The notes under the pieces: model-generated
Databases searched by the model: none
Told to the model about the DNA's origin: nothing
Seen by the model: only the letters and a program-made list of their open reading frames with translations
In this document: positions 8,153-15,088 of the stretch, one piece after another
Layout: every line of letters begins with the position of its first letter
Position numbering within the stretch: the first letter of the stretch is position 1
Origin: Nitrospirota bacterium
Lineage (GTDB): Bacteria > Nitrospirota_A > Leptospirillia > Leptospirillales > Leptospirillaceae
Assembly (NCBI GenBank): GCA_021838585.1
Contig: JAKCDE010000002.1
Location: 62,001 to 126,000, forward strand
Direction: 5' to 3'
DNA: 64,000 bases
Position numbers and translations under genes: made by a program

Positions 8153-9971
8153 AAATGGGATCCTCGGGTCTCCGAGGGCGCGTCTCTACGGGTTGATTTT
8201 TGTCTTCTGGCTGGGCCTTTCGGTGGTCGTTGTCCGCCTTTATGTCGTGCAGGTGATCAAACACCACCATTATCTGGCTCTGGCCCGGGACAACGTCGTC
8301 AAGGTCGTGCCCATTCCACCCCTGCGGGGAGAGATCACAGACCGGAACGGAGTGGTTCTGGTGAGAAACGGACCCGACTTCGCGGTCTTCGAAATTCCGG
8401 GGGAGGTCGTCCACCCCCGAAGGGAACTGGCCTGGCTAGCCTACGACCTTGGCGTTCCCGAGAAAGTTCTCCGACATGCCCTTTCCCGTTTGGGCTACGT
8501 CCTTCCTTCCCATGTTCCCGTCCCCCTCCAGACAGGACTTTCAATGGCCCAGGTCGGCCGGGTCAACATGGATCTCTATCGCCTCCCGGGATTTTTCATT
8601 CAAGTTATGCCCAAACGCATCTACCCGGCGGACGATATGGCCGCCCATCTCCTGGGATATGTCGGATCCTTCACATCAGCTGATCTCAAGGGATCGTTCT
8701 ATCGTCACCTTCCCCCTGGAACCGGAATCGGAAAGTCCGGCATCGAGAAGGAGTACGATGCTCTTCTGCAGGGGGCGCCCGGCCTCCGTCGCCAGCTTGT
8801 CGACTCCCATGGGCGAATGATCCGGAACCTCAAGAACGATCCTCCCAAGGAGGGCCATTCCCTCCGCCTCACCATCGACATGCGCCTTCAGATGACTGCA
8901 GAGAGATTTCTGGGAAACAGGAGGGGGGCTGTTGTGGCCCTCGATCCCAGAAATGGGGAGATCCTTGCTCTGGCAAGCCATCCGGCCTACGATTCGGAAG
9001 AGCTTTCGCAGGCCATGAGTTCCAGTCGCTGGAACGCTCTCGTCCATGCACCGGATCATCCCCTGACGGACAGGGCGACCCAGGGGCTTTACCCTCCGGG
9101 CTCGGTCTTCAAGATCGTCACGACACTCGCCGGCCTTAGTGAACACAAGCTCGATCCGGACCAGCCGTTTCATTGTGCCGGGACTTTTCGCGTCGGCTCC
9201 GTGATTTTTCATGACTGGAAGAAGGGAGGCCACGGAATCCTCCACTTGCACCGGGCCATAGAACAGTCCTGCGACATTTATTTTTATCATCTCGGAATGA
9301 CCCTGGGTCCCGAACCGATCGCCAGGATGGCACGGTCTTTCGGATTGGGGAGCCGAACGGGCATCGACCTTCCTGCCGAGCAGTCGGGTGTCGTGCCAGA
9401 TCGGGAATGGAAGAAAAAATATTTACACACACCCTGGTATCCGGGAGAAACTCCCCCCATGGCCATCGGTCAGGGCTTTTTGACCGTCACACCCCTGGAG
9501 ATGGCCCGTCTGATGGGAGCCGTCGCGATGGAGGGAGCAATTTCCAGACCGCATCTTCTTCTCGGGGATTCCCGACAGGAGGGTCAGTCGAAGATTTCAG
9601 GTCTGACTTTCATTCCCGTACCGAAAAAGGACTTTGAAATCGTCAAGGCCGATCTCAGGGATGTGGTCGCGGCCCCTCACGGAACGGGGCATCCGGTGAA
9701 TCTCCCCTTTTTTGCGATTGCCGGAAAGACCGGAACAGCCCAGGTCGTGAGCAACCGGGGAAAGAGCAAGGGGTACAAACCTCCCAAGGCGGATTCCTGG
9801 TTTGTGGGGTTCGGTCCCTTTGAAGATCCGAAGATTGTTGTCGCCGTTCTGATCGAAAACGGAGGAGACGGCGGAGATGTGGCCGGGCCGGTGGCCCGGG
9901 AGGTTTTTCGCATGTTCTACATCACGCGGCTGGCTGCGAAGGGAAGCTCCAGGCCGGCTGTCGCATCCTGA
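8127..9971 (+). CDS. mrdA: Elongation-specific peptidoglycan transpeptidase PBP2
   Basis: Class B penicillin-binding protein that cross-links peptidoglycan during rod elongation. One N-terminal membrane helix (about residues 20-38) is followed by the dimerisation region with PPLRGEITDRNGVVL. The transpeptidase domain has SVFK (catalytic Ser326, Lys329), SCD in the EQSCDIYFYHLG segment and KTGTAQ. From ATG 8127 the protein has 614 residues, typical for the family. An upstream in-frame TTG at 8091 is possible, but the homologous N-terminus begins near MASEFRF. The gene overlaps mreD by 26 bases and is followed after 17 bases by its glycosyltransferase partner rodA. Confidence 0.96.
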   Translation: MASEFRFHKNGILGSPRARLYGLIFVFWLGLSVVVVRLYVVQVIKHHHYLALARDNVVKVVPIPPLRGEITDRNGVVLVRNGPDFAVFEIPGEVVHPRRELAWLAYDLGVPEKVLRHALSRLGYVLPSHVPVPLQTGLSMAQVGRVNMDLYRLPGFFIQVMPKRIYPADDMAAHLLGYVGSFTSADLKGSFYRHLPPGTGIGKSGIEKEYDALLQGAPGLRRQLVDSHGRMIRNLKNDPPKEGHSLRLTIDMRLQMTAERFLGNRRGAVVALDPRNGEILALASHPAYDSEELSQAMSSSRWNALVHAPDHPLTDRATQGLYPPGSVFKIVTTLAGLSEHKLDPDQPFHCAGTFRVGSVIFHDWKKGGHGILHLHRAIEQSCDIYFYHLGMTLGPEPIARMARSFGLGSRTGIDLPAEQSGVVPDREWKKKYLHTPWYPGETPPMAIGQGFLTVTPLEMARLMGAVAMEGAISRPHLLLGDSRQEGQSKISGLTFIPVPKKDFEIVKADLRDVVAAPHGTGHPVNLPFFAIAGKTGTAQVVSNRGKSKGYKPPKADSWFVGFGPFEDPKIVVAVLIENGGDGGDVAGPVAREVFRMFYITRLAAKGSSRPAVAS

Positions 9972-9988
9972 GGAAGGAACACGGGAAT

Positions 9989-11080
9989 TTGGTCGCCAAG
10001 CTGCTCGCTTATGTTGTCAGGGTGCATCCGGTGTTTCTGGTGGTTCTCTCTGCCATCATGCTGATCGATCTTCTGACTCTTTTTTCCGTGTCCCCCTATC
10101 TGGCGGTCAAGCAGGGAATGTGGGAGTTGGCCGGTCTTCTGATGGGTTTGGGAATCCTGCTGGTTCCCTATCCGCTTTTCCTGCAGAATGCCCGGTGGAT
10201 CTATGGGTTCGTCCTGGCACTCCTTGCCATTGTTTTCATTGGGGGCCATGCGAGCCACGGGGCCAGACGCTGGATCGGCCTGGGCTGGTTTCAGATCCAG
10301 CCTTCGGAATTCATGATCCTTGGGCTGATCCTTTTTCTGACATGGCTGTTCGTTCCGGGAAAAAGGGATATCCCCCTCTCACCGGCTCTTTTTGCAGGGG
10401 GACTTCTGGCTTCTGTTGTCCCGGCCGTTCTCATCGCTCGTCAGCCGGATCTGGGAACAGCCTTCGAGTTGATGATCATTTTTTCCGTCTATGTTTTTCT
10501 GAAGGGCATTCCTAGCCGGATCGTGACTCTGTCCATACTTGGAGGTCTGGCCTTCTTTCCGGTCCTCTGGGAAGGGGTCTGGTCCCATCTTCACGAGTTT
10601 CAGAAGGACCGGATCCGGGCCTTTATCAATCCGGCATCCGATCCGTCCGGTCTGGGATACCACACCATTCAGTCCATTGTCGCGGTCGGTTCGGGGGGAT
10701 GGTTCGGGCAGGGAATGTCCGGAGCCACGCAGGTGCGCTATCAGTTTCTTCCCGGAGCCCACACCGATTTTGTTTTTGCCGTCTATACGGAAGAGTGGGG
10801 ATTTGTCGGAGCCTTGTTTTTTCTGGCACTGGTCTCATATCTGGTCTGGTTTGGCTTTCGAACGGCCATGGAATGTCGCGATCCTTCCGGTTTTTACCTG
10901 GCCGCGGGCGTGACGGGATTCTTTCTGTTCTGTTTTCTGATTAATGTCTTGATGGTTCTGGGAATTTTGCCGGTTGTGGGAGTTCCCATGCCGCTCATGA
11001 GTTACGGAGGGTCGGCCATGATTGTCTCTTTGGGCGCCATGGCGCTTCTGATGAATGTCCGTCTCTACGCGAAAAGGTAG
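9989..11080 (+). CDS. rodA: Peptidoglycan glycosyltransferase RodA (SEDS family)
   Basis: Polytopic membrane enzyme that polymerises lipid II into glycan strands together with PBP2. About ten hydrophobic segments are visible. SEDS signatures include GARRWIGLGWFQIQPSEFM (with the conserved QPSE), ARQPDLGTAFEL, the extracellular HTDFVFAVYTEEWGF segment, and the C-terminal GVPMPLMSYGGSAM. The 363-residue length is normal. Translation begins at TTG 9989 behind AGGAAGG. The pairing with mrdA, rather than cell-division genes, supports RodA over FtsW. Confidence 0.95.
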   Translation: MVAKLLAYVVRVHPVFLVVLSAIMLIDLLTLFSVSPYLAVKQGMWELAGLLMGLGILLVPYPLFLQNARWIYGFVLALLAIVFIGGHASHGARRWIGLGWFQIQPSEFMILGLILFLTWLFVPGKRDIPLSPALFAGGLLASVVPAVLIARQPDLGTAFELMIIFSVYVFLKGIPSRIVTLSILGGLAFFPVLWEGVWSHLHEFQKDRIRAFINPASDPSGLGYHTIQSIVAVGSGGWFGQGMSGATQVRYQFLPGAHTDFVFAVYTEEWGFVGALFFLALVSYLVWFGFRTAMECRDPSGFYLAAGVTGFFLFCFLINVLMVLGILPVVGVPMPLMSYGGSAMIVSLGAMALLMNVRLYAKR

Positions 11081-11210
11081 GGCCGGTTTGTGTTCTCCGG
11101 GCAAGGATTGACTGAGCTCCAGGTGGCGAATCCCCCTTGGCGGGGAGAGGAATCCCGGTGTCCGATGATTGCAGTTTTGATTGTTCATAGAGGTTTCAGG
11201 AGGGTTGAGA

Positions 11211-12770
11211 ATGGGTTCGGAAATTTTGATTCATGTGACAGAGGAAGAAACAAAAGTGGCCATCATCGAAGGCAAGCGACTGGTCGAATATTTTTTTGAC
11301 CGGAAGCAGGCCCAGGGTATTGTCGGAAACATATACAAGGGAAAGGTCAGCAAGGTCCTGCCGGGAATGCAGGCGGCCTTTGTGGATGTTGGGCTTGAAA
11401 AAGCGGCGTTTCTCTATGTGGACGATGTCTTTGTCGAGGGAGCCGAGATTCTTCCGGATGCCCTTCGGGAGGAATCTCCCACCGGAGGGACCATCGAGGT
11501 GGAGGGCGCCGTCCCGGCCACACCGGAGGGGGAGACGGCTCCCGAGCCCGCCAAACGTTCAGGAAGGCGCCCGATCGAGGAATTGCTGAACGATGGACAG
11601 GAGCTCCTGATCCAGACGACAAAGGAACCGATCAGCACGAAGGGACCCCGTGCGACAACCTACATTAGCCTTCCCGGAAGGTATCTTGTCTACATGCCCC
11701 AGGTCAATCACATCGGGGTCTCCCGCAGGATCACGAACGAAGCGGAACGGCAGAGGCTCAAGGAGATCGTGGGGGGCCTCCGGACCCACAAGGGAGGCTA
11801 CATCATCCGAACGGTGGCAGAAGGGATGACCGAGGACGAAGCCCGGATGGATATGGTTTTTCTGGACATGCTGTGGGAGGACATCAAGGCGAAGAAAGAG
11901 GCCGTTCGCGCTCCTGCGCTCGTCCGTGTCGATCTCGATGTGGTGTTCAGGACAATCCGTGATTACCTGACCAATGAAGTGGACCGCCTCGTCATCGACA
12001 GTCCCAAGGAATACCAGAGGGTGATCGAATTTGTCCGGACCTATCTTCCTGCCTACGCGGACAAGATCGAATTATGGAACAGGAAGACCCTTCTATTTCA
12101 GGAGTATTCTGTCGACCAGCAAGTCGCCCGGGCTCTCGAGAAAAAGGTGTGGCTCAAATCAGGGGGCTATCTCGTGATCGACAGGGCCGAGGCGCTGACT
12201 GTGGTGGATGTGAATACGGGGCGTTTCGTAGGAGACAAGGATCCCGAGGAGACAATCCTCAAGACCAATCTCGAGGCGGTGGAGGAGATCGCCCACCAAT
12301 TGCGCCTTCGCAACATCGGCGGAATCATCATCCTCGACTTCATCGACATGGAGAAGGAAAAAAATCGTGAAAAGGTCTTCCAGGGATTGCAGGAATTGCT
12401 GACCCGGGACAAGGCCCGCACGAACGCTCTCAAGATTTCGGATCTCGGTCTCGTGGAGATGTCGAGAAAGAGGGTCCGGGAAGATCTGGTCCATCTGCTG
12501 GGAGAAACATGTTCTTATTGTGACGGAAAGGGTTACGTCAAATCTGTCAGAACCATCATTTACGAAATTTTTGAAGATCTTCGAAAGCTTCCGTCAGGGC
12601 GGGGCGCCAAGGACCGGCGGGTGATCCTCTATGTCCATCCCGATGTGGAGGCGGAACTTGCCTCGGAAAAAATCTTTCTGGATGCCGTTCAGCAGGTGAT
12701 TCGGAGAAAGGTGATCATCAAGAGCGATCCCCTTTATCATATTGAAGAATTTGTCATCGTATCCCCTTGA
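11211..12770 (+). CDS. rng: Ribonuclease E/G family endoribonuclease
   Basis: Cytoplasmic endoribonuclease acting in rRNA 5'-end maturation and RNA turnover. It has an N-terminal S1 domain (GNIYKGKVSKVLPGMQAAFVDVG, about residues 39-61) interrupted by an acidic, Pro-rich insertion at about 75-125. The 5' sensor region and DNase-I-like catalytic core (VVDVNTGRFVGDKD and IIILDFIDMEKE, with the metal-binding Asp residues) follow, then the Zn-link CSYCDGKGY. At 519 residues without a C-terminal scaffold it resembles RNase G. ATG 11211 has AGGAGGG 7 bases upstream; an upstream frame extension to 11181 is unlikely. Confidence 0.94.
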   Translation: MGSEILIHVTEEETKVAIIEGKRLVEYFFDRKQAQGIVGNIYKGKVSKVLPGMQAAFVDVGLEKAAFLYVDDVFVEGAEILPDALREESPTGGTIEVEGAVPATPEGETAPEPAKRSGRRPIEELLNDGQELLIQTTKEPISTKGPRATTYISLPGRYLVYMPQVNHIGVSRRITNEAERQRLKEIVGGLRTHKGGYIIRTVAEGMTEDEARMDMVFLDMLWEDIKAKKEAVRAPALVRVDLDVVFRTIRDYLTNEVDRLVIDSPKEYQRVIEFVRTYLPAYADKIELWNRKTLLFQEYSVDQQVARALEKKVWLKSGGYLVIDRAEALTVVDVNTGRFVGDKDPEETILKTNLEAVEEIAHQLRLRNIGGIIILDFIDMEKEKNREKVFQGLQELLTRDKARTNALKISDLGLVEMSRKRVREDLVHLLGETCSYCDGKGYVKSVRTIIYEIFEDLRKLPSGRGAKDRRVILYVHPDVEAELASEKIFLDAVQQVIRRKVIIKSDPLYHIEEFVIVSP

Positions 12771-12798
12771 GGTGACGATGCGCGAAGGGAGTGTGTTC

Positions 12799-13281
12799 AT
12801 GGACCCAAGAAATCTGATGGCTGCCGGCAGGATCCTGTCGGGAATCCTGCTCGTGGTGGCCTTTCTCTCGGGAGGGTGTACACGGACTTCGTCCGACAAT
12901 GGGCAGGTCCCAGGCAAGGTTGTAGGAACAGTCCTTCTTGACCCGAAGGTTCCTCTCTGGATGACCCACGGCTCGCTGGCCGTGGTGGCCCTGATGAAGG
13001 GCCCCACCTCTCCGGACTGGCTTCCTGTCGCCCGCGTGGTCTTTGTTCATCCGACATTTCCTGTCCCCTTCGAGATCTCCCAAAAGGACGTCCGTCTTAC
13101 CGGGATCACCTTTCAGGGGCCTGTCCGCCTTGTGGCTCGCCTCTCTCTTGAGTCGGGCAGTTCCCTTGTTGCAAACGGGGAATATAGTGGAACGGTCCCT
13201 GTGGATGGCGCCGTCGGCGGACCTCCCGTCAGGATCGTGATCGACAGGGAATTGCCCTCCGTTTCCGGGAGTGGCCGGTAA
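12799..13281 (+). CDS. Lipoprotein with CcmI/CcmH-like periplasmic domain
   Basis: A 160-residue predicted lipoprotein: after a short N-terminus and a hydrophobic stretch, the lipobox LSGGC places the lipidated Cys at about residue 27. The mature part contains GTVLLDPKVPLWMTHGSLAVVALMKGP, LPVARVVF and FPVPFEISQKDV. These resemble the beta-domain at the C-terminus of CcmI/CcmH-type cytochrome c biogenesis proteins (pattern G-x-V-x-LDP, hydrophobic strand, PLAV-type strand, LP-x-x-F). ATG 12799 is preferred because AAGGGA precedes it by about 9 bases; ATG 12778 and TTG 12742 are in frame. Function is unknown: the resemblance is from memory and moderate. Confidence 0.65.
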   Translation: MDPRNLMAAGRILSGILLVVAFLSGGCTRTSSDNGQVPGKVVGTVLLDPKVPLWMTHGSLAVVALMKGPTSPDWLPVARVVFVHPTFPVPFEISQKDVRLTGITFQGPVRLVARLSLESGSSLVANGEYSGTVPVDGAVGGPPVRIVIDRELPSVSGSGR

Positions 13282-13284
13282 ACC

Positions 13285-13701
13285 ATGCCGAAGACGCTTT
13301 ATTTCGAAAAACTCTCTCTCATGGTGAAGATAGGGACGGGATCGGAGGAAAGGGCCCGTCCCCAGAAGATTTTTATTTCGGGAAAGATTGAGTTGGCCGA
13401 GATTCCCTGGGGGAACGACCTGATCCAGAAAACGGTGGACTATGACCGTCTCATCAGGGAGATTGTTGCGAAAGGGGAAGGGTCGGAGTGTTGTCTCCTC
13501 GAGCGTCTGGGGGAAATTCTATCTGATCATGTATTGGGGCACTTCCCCGGGGCCTCGGAGGTCACGCTGTCCCTTTGGAAGGATCCTCCTCCCCTTCCGC
13601 TCGCCCTCGACCGTGTCGGCCTGACGATAAGGGAAAACAGGGCGGGATGGGAAGGTCGGCGGAGAAACGGCACCGAATCAAGCCAGGAAAGGGCGCCATG
13701 A
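13285..13701 (+). CDS. folB: Dihydroneopterin aldolase-family protein (FolB)
   Basis: FolB splits dihydroneopterin into 6-hydroxymethyl-dihydropterin and glycolaldehyde in folate synthesis. Matching elements are IGTGSEERARPQKIFISGKIEL (the Glu-Arg and Q-x-x-hydrophobic strand of the T-fold), KTVDYDRLIREIV, CCLLERLGEIL (the LLE motif that contacts the pterin) and VTLSLWKDPPPL with the conserved Lys. The 138 residues include a basic hydrophilic C-terminal tail of about 20 residues beyond the usual end. The stop overlaps the ATG of the downstream membrane protein as ATGA. A related T-fold enzyme of another pterin pathway cannot be excluded. Confidence 0.82.
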   Translation: MPKTLYFEKLSLMVKIGTGSEERARPQKIFISGKIELAEIPWGNDLIQKTVDYDRLIREIVAKGEGSECCLLERLGEILSDHVLGHFPGASEVTLSLWKDPPPLPLALDRVGLTIRENRAGWEGRRRNGTESSQERAP

Positions 13702-14537
13702 TCTTTCATCCCAATGTTTTTGGACTGCTTCTTTTGCAAACGACGGCCGGAGGCTGCTTTCTCATGACCTTTCTTTATCGGTATCCTTCGGTCAACCGGT
13801 CTTTTTACAGATTGCACGGACTCCTGTTCCTTCTGTTTGCGGGAGGTGCTCTTTTTGCTCTCGGTCCATCCGGATTGAGGATTCCCGCTTTTCATCCGGG
13901 CCGCCTGGACCAGTTGACTGTTTATCTGGTGATGCTGGGGACGGGAGGACTCCTGGCCTACAATGTCCTTCTCAACTTCATCTCCTGGGACAGAGGCCGT
14001 TCCATTTCGAGGCCGCTTCTGAATCTCTCGGCCATTCTGCTTTTGGGAGCCACAGGGACAGCCACGCTCTTTCTCAACGCCTCCCTCTCCCTTTCCGCCT
14101 CGGGAATCCTCCTTCTCATGTCGATGTTCATCTCCACCTTTCTTCTCGGTGCCGTTCTCCTGGCCATGAACTGGGGGCATTTCTATCTGACCAACCCGAC
14201 GCTTCCCATCGAACCTTTGGCCTTTCTGTCGCGCACACTCCTGGGATGCGCCGGACTGACGGCCCTCACTTCGGGAATCATGACCGGTCTGAACTGGAAA
14301 GAGCATCCCGGATTTGCCGAGGGGCTCCTCCTTGAATCATTTCAGGGACTTTATCTGTGGGGACGTCTTCTCATCGGTGTTATCGGGGGACTTGTGATCT
14401 CTTACCTGGCATACAAGACGGTACGGATGCATTCGACACAGGCCGCAACCGGACTTCTCTATGTCGCCCTCCTCATGATTCTCTTCGGAGAGGCTTTTTC
14501 CCGCTTTCTCTTCCTCAACCTGGGAATTTTGATATGA
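13698..14537 (+). CDS. Unrecognised polytopic membrane protein
   Basis: A 279-residue protein dominated by hydrophobic segments; I count about eight putative helices, from VFGLLLLQTTAGGCFLMTFL near the N-terminus to LLYVALLMILFGEAF near the C-terminus. Conserved-looking polar positions within or beside helices include Tyr-Arg-Tyr (near 28), NFISWDRGRS (near 97) and MNWGHFYLTNPTLP (near 156). The latter has a His that could bind a cofactor, but I recognise no heme or transport signature. ATG 13698 overlaps the folB stop. It is the last gene before a 240-base non-coding gap and may be co-expressed with folB and the lipoprotein. Confidence 0.75.
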   Translation: MIFHPNVFGLLLLQTTAGGCFLMTFLYRYPSVNRSFYRLHGLLFLLFAGGALFALGPSGLRIPAFHPGRLDQLTVYLVMLGTGGLLAYNVLLNFISWDRGRSISRPLLNLSAILLLGATGTATLFLNASLSLSASGILLLMSMFISTFLLGAVLLAMNWGHFYLTNPTLPIEPLAFLSRTLLGCAGLTALTSGIMTGLNWKEHPGFAEGLLLESFQGLYLWGRLLIGVIGGLVISYLAYKTVRMHSTQAATGLLYVALLMILFGEAFSRFLFLNLGILI

Positions 14538-14596
14538 TAGCGAGAGTATGATGCCGGAAGAATTGAAAGCCCCGCACGGTATTTTGGACGGGTCAG

Positions 14597-14626
14597 TTGA
14601 TTTGTCAGTAGGATTATCGATAGAAT
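14597..14626 (+). promoter_or_regulatory. Sigma70-type promoter for ferredoxin/radical SAM unit
   Basis: TTGATT at 14597-14602 and TAGAAT at 14621-14626 with an 18-base spacer. It lies in the 240-base gap 14538-14777 and would start transcription near 14633, giving a leader of about 145 bases before the ferredoxin ATG. Visual consensus match only. Confidence 0.5.
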
Positions 14627-14659
14627 AAGGGTCTTGTAGTAACCTCGGCCTCTTTTCCG

Positions 14660-14719
14660 ATGGAGAGTGCCTTTTGAGCGAGGTCCTGGTTTCTCGGGCC
14701 CGGATAATGGAGAGTGCCT
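14660..14719 (+). repeat. 13-bp direct repeat in the ferredoxin leader
   Basis: ATGGAGAGTGCCT occurs exactly at 14660-14672 and again at 14707-14719, 47 bases apart start to start. Around them are GGGCCC-centred inverted repeats (near 14696-14702 and 14727-14732) that could fold the leader RNA. The arrangement could be a tandem structured element or a pair of protein-binding sites. I recognise no known riboswitch consensus. Confidence 0.5.
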
Positions 14720-14777
14720 CGGGCGCGGGCCCGCGGTTTGTCTTCTTTCAAGCAAAGAAATGGTCAAGGAGGCCTGG

Positions 14778-15032
14778 ATGTCTATTCTGATTGCCGATAA
14801 CTGCATTTCCTGCGGAGCCTGCCTTCCGGAGTGTCCGAATGACGCTATCAGCGAAGGGGATCCCATTTACGTGATCGATCCGGATCTCTGCACGGAATGC
14901 ATCGGGTTCCACGATGAACCCCAGTGTGCTGCCGTTTGTCCCATTGACGAATGCTGCATACCTGATCCCAATTACGTCGAAACAAAAGAGCAGCTTCTCG
15001 CGAAGAAAGACCGGATTCATCCGAACGGATAA
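14778..15032 (+). CDS. Two-[4Fe-4S] ferredoxin, YfhL / Allochromatium type
   Basis: An 84-residue low-potential electron carrier. The first cluster motif is CISCGACLPECP. The second is CTECIGFHDEPQCAAVCP, with the eight-residue insertion between the second and third cysteines and the C-terminal extension (DECCIPDPNYVETKEQLL) that mark the Allochromatium vinosum/YfhL type. ATG 14778 is preceded by AAGGAGG at about 5 bases; the frame is open further upstream to 14667, but that would prepend unrelated sequence. It sits 56 bases ahead of a radical SAM gene, and such ferredoxins are plausible reductants for radical SAM clusters. That link is inference. Confidence 0.92.
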   Translation: MSILIADNCISCGACLPECPNDAISEGDPIYVIDPDLCTECIGFHDEPQCAAVCPIDECCIPDPNYVETKEQLLAKKDRIHPNG

Positions 15033-15088
15033 CGGGGTTCCCCCCCTTGCGCTTTCTCGCAGGGGGGCTCCCCTGAAGGGAGCAATGA

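Noticed and set aside
11081..11210. Promoter upstream of rng beginning at TTGACT (11108)
   Set aside because: The -35-like box lacks a -10 at 16-18 bases; rng may simply be read from the mre operon.
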